Source: Cycas panzhihuaensis
Lineage: Eukaryota; Cycadophyta
Direction: 5' to 3'
DNA length: 64,000 bases
Assembly: GCA_023213395.1 (NCBI GenBank)
Contig: CM041465.1
Coordinates: 68,641,741 to 68,705,740, forward strand
Shown: positions 12,291-24,610 of the stretch, piece by piece
How positions within the stretch are numbered: position 1 is the first letter of the stretch
Layout of the letters: each line of letters starts with the position of its first letter
Program-made: the position numbers and the translations under genes
Notes under the pieces: model-generated
What the model was told of the DNA's origin: nothing
Database searches by the model: none
The model's input: only the letters and a program-made list of their open reading frames with translations

Positions 12291-13665
12291 AGATGATAGT
12301 TGGTACATTGACTTGAGTTACTCCACCCACATAACTCATAAAGAACATATATTTCATACCTTAGACAAAAGCAAAAGAAGTTCAATAATATTTAGAGATG
12401 ATACATCCCATGAATCAGTTGGTAGAGGTAACATAGCTCTCATGATAGATATAGGAGAGTATTTATACCTCGATGATGTATTCTATATTCCTACATTAAA
12501 GAAAAATCTATTATCAGTAGGGTAGATGATGGGTCAGGATTATAAGATCATCTTTGACAATGGCAACCATACGATTAAGGATAAGAAGAGAAACAAGACA
12601 ATTATTACAAAAGATAGAATGACAAAAGATAGGTTGTTTAAACTTCTCCTTATTCCATCAGATATCTATGTATTAAGAACTATAATTAAATTAGATAGTG
12701 ACTTATGGCATAGGAGATTTGGACACCTTAACTATAGTAGTTTGGCCCTAATGAAAAGAATGGACATGGTTAATGGTTTTCCTAATATTAAAGTGGATAA
12801 AACCATATGTAAGGGATGCCTACTTGGTAAACAACATAGGTAAATCTTTCCAGATTTTAGTTATCAAGCAATTAGTCCACTATATCTAGTCTATACAGAT
12901 ATCTATAATCCTATGGATGTACCCTCATTAGCAGGTGCACACTATTTTATTACATTCATTGATGACTACACTAGAAAGATGTGGGTATTCTTCCTTAAAT
13001 TTAAATCATATGCTTTTCAACACTTTGTTAACTTCAAAACCTTTGTGAAGTGACAAAGTGGCCATAAACTTCTCTCTCTAAGATCTGGCAATCGGGGAGA
13101 ATTTATCTCTAATGAATTTAAGGTATATTATATATATCATGGGATTAGAAGGCATCTCCCCAATCCCTACACCCAAAAAAAGAAATGATATAGCAGAAAG
13201 GAAAAATCACACCATTATCGAAATGGTAAGGTGCATATTGAAGGATAAAAACTTAGGTCATGAGTTTTGGGCAAGCAGTCCATACATCTATTTACCTCCT
13301 CAATAGATGCTCCACTAAATCCTTAAGATGGAAGATACCTAAAAAAAGCTTAAACAGGCTATAAGCCAAATATACATCACTTAAGAGTCTTTGGATGCCT
13401 AACTTATACACATATTCCTAACTAAAGGAGATCTAAGTTGGATGACCACAGTATCAAGTGCATATTTCTTGGCTATATTAAAACTTCTAAATCATACAAA
13501 GCCTATGATCCTAAGTTAAAGAGGGTCATGTTGAGTAGAGATGTAAAGTTTCAAAAAGATGCTTGTTATCATGATACTCAAGAAAAGAAGAAAGAGGTAA
13601 TAATCAATTTTGGTAAGTCCACCAAGTCAAAGTATATGCCTCATATGTTTGACTCTAGATGAGTT
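12291..13665 (+). pseudogene. CopA protease-integrase pseudogene
   Basis: Protease and integrase portion. The protease site at about 12301 reads WYIDLSYSTHI, where DSG has become DLS. GAG-pre-integrase at 12700-12843 has LWHRRFGHLN and CKGCLLGKQHR intact. The integrase core begins at about 12885 with YTDIYNPMDVPSLAG and continues ITFIDDYTRKMWVFFLK. The C-terminal part of the core (13190-13306) has AERKNHTIIEM. The integrase C-terminal region at 13385-13520 has LRVFGCLTYTHIPN and KCIFLGYI. The protein is interrupted by several TAA, TAG and TGA codons and by frameshifts around 13140. Confidence 0.9.
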
Positions 13666-13779
13666 ATCAATAAACTAAGTGGGGAGGGAACCTCCTTTCA
13701 ACCTCCACCACAAAATATTCCAAAATGGGTTCAAAGGAATTATGATGTAGGTAACATTTTGGATAACAATCGAAGATCC

Positions 13780-15360
13780 ACTCACTCACATAGGGTAAAC
13801 TTTACCCTCCTGAGAAAAGTTTTAGAGTCACATGAGCCTCAAACTTTAGATGAGGTTAATACACATGCTTCTTAGGGAAAGGCGATGGAAGACGAATACC
13901 ATTCCATTATTAAAAATGACACTTGAATTAGTTAACTTAACTCCAAATAAAAGAGCAATTAGTATTAAGTGGATCTATAAAACCAAGTTCTGCTCTAATA
14001 GATCAATTAATAAATACAAAGCTAGATCGGTCACCAAAGGTTATGCCTAGAAAGAAGGCATTGATTACAATGAAACATTTACTAATATTACTTGAATAGA
14101 AACAGTTTGAATAATGATGAGTTTGGCAGCCCAAATGGGATGGAAAGTCTATCAAATAGATGTCAAAAGTGCTTTCCTCAATGGTTACATTGAAGAGGAT
14201 ATATATGTCCCTCAATCCCTTAGTTTTGAAGTCAGGGGAAAAGAAAACAAAGTGTACAAACTAAAAAATATACTTTATGGATTGAAATAAGCACCCATGA
14301 CTTGGTATTCCTAAATTGACAAATACTTTAGAGATCACGGCTTTAAAAGATCTCAAACAGACCCAAATCTCTACATCAAAATCAAGGGAGATTCTATCTT
14401 AATTATATGACTCTATATAGATGATCTTGTCTACACTGGAAATGACTGTTATCTTTTGTAAAACTTTAAGGAAGCCATGTGTAAGGAGTTTGAAATGACA
14501 TATTTGGGATTAATGCATTACTTCTTAGGTTTGGAGGTATGGCAAGATAAGAATGGCATCTTTATCTCCCAATGGAAATATACCTTAGACCTGTTACAAA
14601 AGTTCAGGATGACCAACTATAAATCATTGGCAACCCCAACAAAAGTAGGAATTAAGCTTTCCAAATCGGATGACTCTACACCAATTGATCCTACACTCTA
14701 TAGATAACTAATTGGCAACTTGATCTACTTAAGATCCACTCAACCAAACATAACTCATTCAGTTATTTTTGTATCCAGATTCATGTAAGACCTAAAGACT
14801 ACTCATTAGCAAGTAGCCTAAATAATTCTTCGTTATCTTAAAGGCACTTTAGAATATAGGTTATATTATAAAGATTCATCAAACTTCTAGTTGACAGATT
14901 ATATGGATTCAGATTGGGTATGTGACATCAACGATAGAAAATCAACTTCAGGTTACATGTTTAGCATGGGTTCAGTAGTTATAGCATGGTGAACTAAGAA
15001 ACAAAATACAGTTTCCCTATCTACAACTAAAGCAAAATATAAAGCAACAATTACTAGCACATATGAAACAGTTTGGTTAAGAAGACTATTATAAGATTTT
15101 CAACTAAAACAAAAAGGGCCTATAAGAATTTGGTGTGACAATCAGAGTACAATACAGATGGCAAAGAACCTAATTTTCCATGGTAAAACAAAATATAATA
15201 AGACACAGTATCACTTTATTTAAGAGCTAGTACAAGCAAGAGAAATTAAATTAGCATATTGTAGCACTAAAGACCAAGTAGCAAATATCTTCATGAAAGC
15301 ATTGGGTGAAATTAAATTTCAGAAATTCAGAGACAAGTTGGAGGTTTTTCACATTGGTTA
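13780..15360 (+). pseudogene. CopA reverse transcriptase-RNase H pseudogene
   Basis: Reverse transcriptase and RNase H of CopA. The RT begins near 13950 (IKWIYKTKF, then KARSVTKGYA). It has YQIDVKSAFLNGYIEEDIY at 14149-14205, YGLK-stop-AP with TAA for the expected Gln at about 14285, and the catalytic LYIDDLVYTGN at 14411-14443. Downstream are YFLGLEVWQDKNGIF and TPTKVGIKLS. RNase H at 14905-15340 has DSDWVCDINDRKSTSGY, SLSTTKAKY, WCDNQSTI and DQVANIFMKAL. The catalytic Asp pair of RT is kept, but more than ten in-frame stops make it inactive. Confidence 0.92.
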
Positions 15361-15361
15361 T

Positions 15362-15373
15362 TATAGGGGAGAA
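15362..15373 (+). other. CopA polypurine tract
   Basis: TATAGGGGAGAA directly before the 3' LTR, the usual plus-strand primer of copia elements. Confidence 0.75.
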
Positions 15374-15738
15374 TATTAGTATAATGTCCAATTAATTAGT
15401 GCACGTTTATACCTAGGGCCCTTCAATGCCACCTTGGGCCTCCCTAAGATACCACAGGCCATGTAAGATCATCAAATAGCCGCTAACAGCCATCAGAGGA
15501 GCTGAAATAACCACCACAGGTAAGTATTCAATTAATTGTTTAATATTTTAATATTTTTTAAAATTTTAAATGTTGTCGAGTAGAGACACTTGCCGCCTTT
15601 CCAAATTGTTCTATTTATAGGTGGGGAATACCTCTTTGGTATTTTTCAACATCGCCAGTCTTATTTCAGAAACTATTTACACTTTGGAATAATATATTCT
15701 CACCTATAATCCTCCCACTCTACACCTCGAAGCTAATA
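15374..15738 (+). repeat. CopA 3' LTR
   Basis: A 365-bp partner of the 5' LTR (shared CCTAGGGCCCTTCAATGCC-type core). The first bases have mutated from TG to TA and the terminal CA to TA. It is followed at 15739 by the target-site duplication CAAGA. Confidence 0.9.
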
Positions 15739-15743
15739 CAAGA

Positions 15744-16897
15744 TACAAGTTAGCCAAATATGATAAAGTTTAAATAATAAATAAGTAATGTTCAACTATT
15801 ATAAATCATTGTAAAATCACTAAAAGCATGCAATTATACCTTCTAAATAATCTACCTTAGGAAACCCATATCATTTAGCTTCAAATCACCCCTACAAAAG
15901 TTAAGTGTGAAGAGGAAGAATTAAGCAATCAAAAACATGAAGAATAATGAAAATTTATGGTTAAAATTCATTAACATTAGTAAACAAATGATGTGATGGT
16001 TGGAAACCTACAAACAATTAGCTAATAATGCTTAAATGAATATAAAGTTAATGGAAAGACATTTTAAACAATATAAACAAACTCTCCAATGGTCAATTAT
16101 AAGTCAAATAGTTTCAATTTTAAATTTGGTAAAGTTTTAACAAAATAACATATCACAAAAAATTTTAACCCCCAAAATAATGGAAAAAAAGGAATTTATA
16201 AATAAATAGTAATATGGTTTTTAGGTCCATAGTTTTATAACAACCACCTAAAAAAGTATTAAAAAATTAATAAAAATATTTATTTTATTTTATTTTTTGT
16301 TAATCTACAAGCTACACCATTATGAATGTAGGTGCACCATTGTGTAGTAAAGTGGTGTGCATTACTTAAAAAATTATGTACTACTCTAAAATTTATGCAT
16401 CATTTTGACATAAAGTAGTGCATTTGTATCACTTAAAAAAATTTTAACAATGTAGCATACATTGTTTTGAAATAAAGCAATGCATGCTTACTACACTAAA
16501 AATTTATGGTGATGTAATGTGCATTACTTTGAAAGTTTAAAAATCATTATAAAACTTAAAATGGGTATAACTTTCTCATATGGTATCTGTTTTTAGCCCA
16601 CAACCATTTGTTTCCTATATGCTTAATAAGATTTACATAATGTACTAGGTAAAATAATTAATCTCACTCATATTCAAAGTATAAAAAATTATAAATTTTA
16701 TATAAAATAAGTAAAAATATTTAGAAAAAAATAGAAACTTAGAGAAAAAATAAGAAAATAATAAATCAAGACTAAGAGACAAAGCATAGATATGAAAAAT
16801 CTAAAGTGAGATGGAAATAAGGTGTATGTCAATGAGAAAAATAGTCAAAAGTATGATAAGTACTAAGCATTTATGGTGGGCGAAGCTTGAGCTATTT
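15744..16897. repeat. repeat R1, copy A, part 2
   Basis: R1 resumes after CopA. It aligns with copy B at 55215-55392 (shared AATGTGATGGTTGG) and 59107-59890. Around 16310-16560 it contains a degenerate internal repeat of about 50-60 bp built on CACTCTAAAA-type and GTGCATTA-type words, also present at 59330-59540. No coding sequence was seen. Confidence 0.65.
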
Positions 16898-16929
16898 TGA
16901 TAATTATGCATTTTGATAAATTAGAGAAG

Positions 16930-18700
16930 GGAAGCTAGTATGATAGTGAAAACTGACATGTCAAAAGCTTACGATTGAGTGGCTTGGGATTGTATGATGG
17001 ACTATCCCAAGGCCTTTGGGTTTGATGAGGTTTGAGGAGGATGGATGGAAATATCTATATCCAAACCTCATTATTTAGTCTTGATAAATAGATCCTTGAC
17101 ACCTTTTTTTCCTAGGTATAGAGGTTTAAGACAAGGATATCCACTTTCCCCCTACTTGTTTATGATTATGGCAGAGATCCTTAGGAGAATGGTGGAAGAG
17201 GTCAGAAGAAAAGGCTGGGTCTCAAGGATGAAGCCCACATCCAATATTGATAATATTGTCTAGCACCAGTTTGTTGATGATAATATTTTTCTAGGGAAGG
17301 CTGTTATGGAGGAAGCTAGGGCCTTTAAGGCTAGATTGATTTCTTAATGAGAAAGCTACAAATCAAAAAATAAATTTGGAAAAAAGTTCTATCTTTTTTA
17401 TAAACACCTATGAGAGATTACAAAGGAGGATTAATAAGGAGCTAAGGATCCCTATTAGGTCCCTCCCATCTATATATCTTGGGATGCCCTTATTTGTTAG
17501 GAACATGCATGGGAAACTCTAGAACCCCATTATGGATAGAGTACAAAAGAAGTTGGCAGGGTGGAAAGGAACCCTCCTCAATCAGGCCAAGAAGATTCAG
17601 TTGATGGATGTAGAGCATCCATGTGTATATGATATCTATCTTTAGGGTCCCTAACAGAGTAGTATCAATATTAGAAGGCATTTAGAAAAGGTTCATTTGG
17701 TCAGGGATAGAGAAAAAAGACAGAATCCACCTAGTGCCCTGGGACAAGGTGTGTATCCCCAGATGGGTTGGTGGACTAAATATTAGAAGGTTGGATCCTT
17801 TTAAAAGAGCCCTCGTGGCCAAATTGGGGTGGAGACTGGTGAGAAACCCAAAAATTTATTGGGGTAAGATTATATCCAACAAATATTTATGGGGTAATTA
17901 TTTTTTAAAAGTAGAATAGGGGGCAACTTATGGATCCACGATTTGGAGGAGCTTGGTTCAAGCTAGGCCTATCCTATTATTTAGCATAAGATGGAACTTA
18001 GGAAATAGGGAAACTATAAATTTTTAGGAGGATAAATGGTGTGGAAACTATACTTTGAAAGAAAAGCCTAGCCTTGGAGTTTTATAGGCAACCTGTGAAG
18101 AGAAATTTAGAACCAGAGTTAAGGATTACTGGGAGGGTCAAGGCAGGCACAGATTATGGAGATCCTTTGAGGAGTTGGAAGCATCCCAAGGAAGGGGGGA
18201 AAATATTATGGCACTGAAGAAGGAGTTGGGCCAATGTTATATCCCAAAAAATCCAAAGGCTAACATGATCATATGGGCTATCTCCCCATCAGGGGATTAC
18301 ACAGTCAAACAGGGTTTTTTAGCCTTATGCTTAGAGGCAAGGTTGGCTAAGAATCTCATGTTGAATAGGGTGTGGAAGTTGGGTCTCATAACAAAGGTGG
18401 TAGTCTTTTGGTAGCTTTATCTAAAGAACAAAATCCTGATGGTGGATAATCTTCACAAGCACGGGTTCGCTATGCCAAATATATGTTTATTATGTAAGAA
18501 GGATGAGGAGAATCTAAACCACATCAGCATTCATTGTAGACTCTCCAGAAGTATTTGGTCTAAATTTGGGATCTCATGGGTGAGCCCTAAGTCCCTGGAA
18601 GACCTATGGAGGGCATGGATATCTCCCTTTAGAAGCAAGACTTTAGGTTTACTCTAGAAAATAATACCACCAATGGTGGTTTGGAATATCTGGAAGGAAA
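16930..18700 (+). pseudogene. LINE reverse transcriptase pseudogene
   Basis: C-terminal part of the LINE ORF2 RT. It begins with VKTDMSKAYD, followed by a stop for the expected Arg and VAWD, which is RT motif A with its catalytic Asp. Then come RGLRQGYPLSPYLFMIMAEI (17116-17175) and QFVDDNIFLG with the second catalytic Asp pair near 17275. The RT-associated zinc-binding domain at 18370-18600 has VWKLGLITKVVVF and CLLCKKDEENLNHISIHC. It is interrupted by stops and frameshifts (for example between 17340 and 17730), so it is non-functional. Confidence 0.9.
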
Positions 18701-18899
18701 GAAATCAAAGAATATTCTAGGGGTAAGAGTTGGAGGAGATCAAGATTTATTAGATGATACATTCAACGACTCTGGAATCTATTAGACAAGTGGATCAAGA
18801 AAGTATTTCGAAAAGGGAGGCTAGGATTATTGACTATTGGGGCATTAACACACCAAATATTATGAAAATTAGGAGAAAGAAATGTAGGTGGCGACCACC

Positions 18900-19382
18900 T
18901 AAAGATAACTAGGTTAAAATAAACTTTGATGGGGTTGCAAAAGGAAACCCAGGTGAGGCTGGAGGGGGTGGATTATATAGATACCTAAATGGTAGAGTAA
19001 GGTGGGCCTTTATGGAATATTATGGCTAGTAGACAAATCATAAGGTCGAGTTAAAGGTGATGTAGAAAGTTGTATTTATGGCCAATGAGGATGACCTGAA
19101 CAAGGTGGAGATCGAAAGAGACTCGATGAATGTGGTTAGGATCCTTAGAGAGGACACTAAGGAAGACTAGCAAAATGAGGAGATGGTGAGGGATGCTAAA
19201 GACATTTTAAAGGCAAAGGAGAGTTTTTTTATTGGTCACACGTACATAGAAGGAAATGCTACAGCAGATTGGTTGGCCAATTGGAGGGTCTTTAATAAGT
19301 ACAGGAAAGTTTGGAAGGAGGACTTCCCAGAGGATATTTTGAGTCTAGTTAAAATTGATAGGTTATCTCAGGAGGAGGGCTA
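18900..19382 (+). pseudogene. LINE RNase H pseudogene
   Basis: RNase H domain at the C terminus of the LINE ORF2. It starts VKINFDGVAKGNPGEAGG, matching the conserved 'NFDGA..GNPG' of plant LINE and cellular RNase H domains. It continues IERDSMNVVRIL and ends FIGHTYIEGNATADWLANW with the closing catalytic region. The first catalytic Asp of the domain (in FDG) is kept. Three stops interrupt it (19029, 19063 and 19168 region). The natural stop is TAA at 19381. Confidence 0.85.
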
Positions 19383-19569
19383 AGCTAGCGATTGGGTTTG
19401 TCATGGCATTTAGGGTTAGTGTGGCTAGGAGGATTTAAGTTCAGCTAGGCCATGGGCTTGTCATGGCCCTCTTATTTATAGCCAAATGGCAGATTCTGTA
19501 AAAGATTTGGGTCCCTTATAAAACCCCTTTTACTTTTTTACCAAATCAAAAAAAAAAATGATAATTATG

Positions 19570-20985
19570 AATATATATAAATGTAATTACAAGTAATAAG
19601 ATATAATTACAGACATAATCAAAACTAGATCAAATAAACCATTTACAGATTTAGTCAAATTAAAATAGGAAAGTATAGCTAACCACATCAAGGAGTTCCA
19701 AAAGCAAGTAAATATTTACCCCTTTAGTGGCATAAGCTCATTTAATAGAACAATGAAAGATGGTAGTCGATGCCATACAAGCTTGCAATATCATCTATTC
19801 TAGTATCAAGGTGGTTCATAGTCTATTTTAATTATGATGGGTAATCATAAAATGCTAGGCCTTAGTATGAAATAAGATGGACGGGTGAACAAAAAATAAG
19901 TTATAGTATGTAACTTGTACTTATCATAACATAGTTAAAAAAAAAAAAAAAAAAACTCTAATAATCCAAATTATTACATAATAACCTATGGTTTATTCAA
20001 CTTACCTTTTCTATAAAGATGGAAAATGATATCGAGAAAATGTAATGCCCATCAAATGGATCATAACCAAATGTTATTAGATAAGTATAGGAAATTTAAA
20101 AAATAATTATAGAGAAGATGGTTAGGTGATTACAATCTTGAGTTTTAAAAAAACTTTTACAAGCAACTCAAAGGTAAGCAAATAGACAATAGTATGAATA
20201 TGATCTTAACTCAAAAATAGCATATGAAGCTCTCACTTATGCCAAGCCCAAGAATCACGATATAACACCCAATCCATATACAAACTATGCATTGATAGGT
20301 AAGAATAAGACTATCATGTGACCTATCCTTAGTTCCAAGATGGTATTGTTATTCAGTTATTTTTTATTAATACTCATACCTTATCAAATAAAACTCAATC
20401 ACGAAAAGGGTCATGGTGAAGGTTGAGATACATCTATTGGTCTTAGTGTCTACTTCCTCACATAAAGTTGACTTAGGAGAAGTTAGGAACCTAATAATAT
20501 ATGAGAACTTGCTAAAATTTTGTAATAAAACATAAGTACTAATAAGCAAGTCATTTAAAATATAAGCAACCAACACTAATAATACGATTAAGTAAAGATT
20601 AACTGGTTTTTAGAAATCATCAAATTGTGAGGGGGTGACAGTAAAAGTTAATAGCTCAAGAATAAGAGTATAAGATGGTAAACATTTGACTTATAAGGTA
20701 ATAGTTTATTATAAATCTCAACTAGGTCTATCTAGAGTGAAATCATGATCTATAAGTGAAATCTAAATCTACAAGTAGAACAAAGGTATGTACAACAAAA
20801 TATGTTACTAGTTTTGAGTTGGGTAACCCTAAAAGCTGTACAACCCTTCAAAACACTTTGTTAAAGGCATGTGTATGATTGAGAGAAGATTAAATTAGAG
20901 ATGAAACTACAATAAAACTCGTGTATATATTTTTAAAATATTTTCTTTTTTATAGCATTTTTTCCCACCTTCTTGAAACTGAAAT
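19570..20985. repeat. repeat R1 copy A tail, then unannotated AT-rich DNA
   Basis: From 19570 to about 19725 the sequence continues R1, sharing TAGCTAACCACATCAAGGAG-like sequence with 60010-60050 in copy B. From 19726 to 20985 I see no gene. A 19-base poly-A run at 19937-19955 could be the tail of an unrecognised retroposon, but no B box or target duplication was found beside it. Confidence 0.5.
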
Positions 20986-21245
20986 GAAACATATCCATAA
21001 TCTAATCTGTACTTATAGAGGACTTTAATTAGTTTAAACTTATTATGGAGCTATACCTCTAAGCATGATGTTGAAAAGGAGGATGATGAAGTTTTCACTC
21101 ATTACAAAGTGTAGCTATTTTAGGCTCATCGCGGAGTATAATCTAATTTAAACTTGTAGAGGAATACAGTTAGTTAATACTTCTTACGGAGTTTTAGCTA
21201 GTTTATCATCATTGTAGAGTGATAGCCTTAATAGGAAAATATGAA
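20986..21245. repeat. degenerate ~29-bp tandem repeat
   Basis: About five to seven diverged units, each resembling TAGTTTAAACTTNTAGAGGA followed by a short AT-rich tail. Examples are near 21030, 21120, 21155 and 21190. The same unit forms a second array at 45300-45480, on the other side of element H. Confidence 0.55.
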
Positions 21246-21391
21246 GTAAAATCCAACAAAGGTGATTTCATTCAAGGTTAGAAAAAAACTACTAGGAAAG
21301 ACATGTACCATTTGCATGAATTTGTGTTTAGATAGTTTACCTAGTAGCTGAGATTGCCAAATGATATAACCAATGCTAGGCTTGTATGAAC

Positions 21392-21710
21392 TATTACAAT
21401 AAGAGATTGAGAACAAGTAGGCTATAGAAAATGAACAATACAAGTTCTCAAGCATAAAGAATGACAAGATAATAAACTTATATTATTTCATAGCTCACAC
21501 TCAATCAACTTCATAATATATGAGTGGAGACAATGAATACAAATAAGAGATTCCATGAGGTATTACACAAGCTCACACATATGAGAGTATGGTTAGAGTC
21601 TAACAATAGAAGGTGAGCATTATGATGGATTTAAGAGATATAATAAATAATTTCAAGTCTATAAGAAATGTCATAAATAATACTACAATTAATTAATATT
21701 ATTTCTAACA
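21392..21710 (-). repeat. H 3' LTR
   Basis: A 319-bp LTR whose minus-strand start is TGTTAGAAATAAT, directly after the polypurine tract ATGAGGGGA (21711-21719). It matches 44639-44957 throughout, with numerous substitutions. Confidence 0.85.
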
Positions 21711-21714
21711 TCCC

Positions 21715-23760
21715 CTCATAATGTAAAGCCATTATCTCTTAGAAATAAAAGTTTTTCGAGCCTCAATTTTCTTATGACTTAAGGCCTTAGTGAGAATGTC
21801 AAAAATTTTATCCTTAGTTTAATAATAAACCAACTCAATTATTATGCTCTGCACCTACTGCTAAATGAAATGATGGTAAACTTCCATGTGCTTTATCCTA
21901 ACATAGAACATTGGATTCTTCAAAAGTGAAATTACACTCTAATTATCATAGAATAGTTGTGTAGAATCATCCAATAAAAGTCTAAAGTAACCAAGAAGTC
22001 TCCTTAGCCAAATGGTCTCACAAGTAGCTATAATTGTTGCCTTATACTTAGTCTTTATAGAAGACAAGGATATAATAGATTATTTTTATTACACCAAGAG
22101 ATCACACTAAAACCAAATGTAAAAACATATGATGATGTTCATTTCCTCTCATTTTGATCCCCTACCTAATTTGAGTTAATGAAGCCCTACAGTCTAAGCT
22201 CGTCAAATCTAGTAAACATAAGTCCATATCTAATAAAGCCTTTTACATATCCTAAGATTTACTTTGTTGTCTTCTAATGAAAAATGGATGGAGCACTCAT
22301 GAAGTGTGATATGATACTAATAGCATAATTGATATCAAGTTGAGTGTTAATAAGGTAAATCAAACTTCCTACTAACTACCTCTACATTATAGCATTAATA
22401 AACTCCTTAGACAATTTGAGACCAACTTCCATGGAAATAGCTATTAGCTTACAATGCTCCATATAGAATAGTCTCAATAAATTATGGTTGCATTTGGATT
22501 GCAATACAAAAATTCTATCGCCCTTCTACCAAATCTCTAAAGTGAGGTAATAATATAGAGAGCCAAGATCTAGCATCTCAAATCATTATAAAATTACTTT
22601 TTGAAAGAGCCAATTTAAAGAGTATCACTTCTAATAATGAAGAGATTATCAACATAAAGTACAATAATAATAATCTCATCATTTAAGTGTCTCGCATATA
22701 AACTATAATTAGATTCATATTTAATGAATCCAAGTGGAGTAAGATAGTTATTGATGTAGGAGTATCATACCCTTAGTACCTACTTAAGTCCCATAAAGAG
22801 CTCTCTTCAATTGATAAATAAGATATTACTACTCAACCTATATAAAGCCTTTAGGTTTCTCCATATAGACCTTCTCATCAAGAATGCTATGAAGAAAATC
22901 ACTCTTTACATCCATTTAGTAGAGTATCCAACCAAATTAAGATGTAAGACTGATCAACATTTGGATGATAGTCATTTTTTCCACAAGTGTAAAGGCTTAA
23001 TTAAAGTCCACACTTGTTGTTTATACATAGACATTACCCATAATTAGGATTTGTGTTTGTCAATTACACCAATTGATCTATACTTCAATTTATATACCCA
23101 TTTGCAACCAATGGCTCTTTTATCTATAGAAAGTTTAATAAAGTCCTATATGTTACTCTTACTCTTTTTCTAAACAAGATTGATGCCATTAACCTTGGAG
23201 TCCTTAATGGTTTGGTAATACCATTTGGGCACTTTCTTAATAAGAGGAGAAGAGGAAGTATAAATCCAATCATTGTCCTTCTCCTCTTTACTCTTTACAT
23301 TTATTTTATCTATTTTATACTTTTCTTTACCTTTATTATTTATACTAGGTAAAATCATCTCATTAGATTCATTGAATAATATATCCCTACTAATTACAAT
23401 CTTTCTCTATGCAACATTATAGAGCCTATATACCTTAGATGACTCATAGTATCTAACAAGAATATATTTTTGGCTTGTGTCATCCATTTTATGCCTCTTC
23501 TCATTAGGCACATAGACATAAGTAATACAACCCAGAATATGAAGATTACAAACAAAGGGTTTTTTATTGATCTAGGCTTTCTTAGGAGCCATATTCCATA
23601 CTATTTTAGTGAGACTCTTACCTAATAAATAAGTAGTTACTTTAGAATTTTTTCCCTAGAAGCTTTTAAAGATACTTTTGCCTTAAGAAAGAATCAAATC
23701 ACCTCCATAATTATGCATTCTTTCCTCCTAGATATGTTATTCTATTACAAAGTGTATATA
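21715..23760 (-). pseudogene. H reverse transcriptase-RNase H pseudogene
   Basis: C-terminal half of the H copia polyprotein, read leftwards. The integrase C-terminal region has LGCITYVYVPNEKRHK near 23500-23560. RT has LSIDKRAIGCKWVYKLKY near 23090-23130 and LYVDNLFIIRSD near 22630-22670, where the catalytic YVDD has become YVDN. RNase H at 21725-22080 has ETIWLRRLLGYF, the DNQS-type motif with TAG for Gln, and KDKIFDILTKALSHKKIEA, which closes the polyprotein just before the polypurine tract. Dozens of stops make it inactive. Confidence 0.85.
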
Positions 23761-24610
23761 ATAGTAAGTTAATATCGAATGCCTTAGAGTTTTTAAAAGT
23801 TAATAAAGTCATTTGATAAGTACTTACCTCTAATATCACTCCTTAGAATCTTAATTTTCTTTCCAAAAGAGATCTCAACTTCAACTTTTAATTCTTTAAA
23901 CTTATCAAAAGCATGTGATTTATTCCTAAGGAGATAGATCTAACATCTCCTAGTGAGATCATTGATGAAGGTCATAAAATAATTAGAACCTCTAGGTGAA
24001 GCAAGTGAAATGGGTTCACACAAATTAGAGTGAAGTAATTCAAGTTTATAATTAGCCCACCATATAGACTTGATAAATGGATCTCTATGTTGCTTCCTTA
24101 GAGCACAAATGTCACATATTTTGCTACTCTTTTAAATGAAGGGAAAGTCAAGTACAATCAATAATTTTCTCAACAACTAAGAACTACTATAGTTCAAGTG
24201 AGTATAGTAGTCATGTCATAGACTATTGTAAGATTTATATGTGATAAAAGCATGCTTAAGGATTTTAAAGAACTTATAGAGTTCATTCTCTTCAAAACCT
24301 CTATCTATAATAACATTTATTCTCTTAATATGGCACTTAGTTAAATTAAATATAACTTCCAATTATTATTTAGTGATGTGATTGATAGAAAATAAGTTAT
24401 ATTTATAGGAGGGTATATAATAAACATCTAACACTTTAAACACCCTACTATTAGGTTGATTAGAAGTTATATTATCATGAATAAAGACCTTATAATGACT
24501 ATTGTTGGCAAGAATAATAGAAGAATATAAGTCTTCATTTATCTCACTAAACCACTGCTTGTGAGGACTAATATATTTTGATACTCTAGAATATAAGTAC
24601 CAAAAATCTA
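23761..24610 (-). pseudogene. H protease-integrase pseudogene
   Basis: Reading leftwards, the protease site near 24575-24600 reads WYLYSRVSKYI, so the catalytic DSG of 'WYLDSGAS' has become YSR. The following VLDVYYIPSYKYNLFSI is the conserved end of the protease region. The pre-integrase zinc motif has CDICALRKQHRDPF (about 24085-24125). The integrase core reads LELLHSNLCEPISLASPRG then FMTFINDLTRRCWIYLL, and later KKIKILRSDIRGKYLSND around 23830-23870. Unusually long stretches are readable despite several stops. Confidence 0.85.

Larger units (their letters stand above)
8101..15738 (+). mobile_element. CopA, full-length Ty1/copia retrotransposon
   Basis: A complete but inactive Ty1/copia element of 7.6 kb: 5' LTR (8101-8464), Met-tRNA primer-binding site (8467-8478), a 2.65-kb leader, one gag-pol frame in copia order (Gag, protease, integrase, RT, RNase H; 11133-15350), polypurine tract (15362-15373) and 3' LTR (15374-15738). 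The target-site duplication CAAGA is present at 8096-8100 and 15739-15743, which proves a single insertion event into repeat R1. The coding region is broken by many stops and some frameshifts, and the LTRs differ at many sites, so the insertion is old. Confidence 0.95.
16909..19558 (+). mobile_element. 5'-truncated LINE retrotransposon
   Basis: A non-LTR retrotransposon of the plant L1 type, 2.65 kb. It contains the RT domain, a zinc-binding region after RT and a C-terminal RNase H, and ends in an 11-base A tail (19548-19558). It is flanked by perfect 11-bp target-site duplications TGATAATTATG at 16898-16908 and 19559-19569. ORF1 and the endonuclease are missing, the usual result of incomplete reverse transcription. 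R1 copy B has a matching site without the LINE near 59897. Confidence 0.93.
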
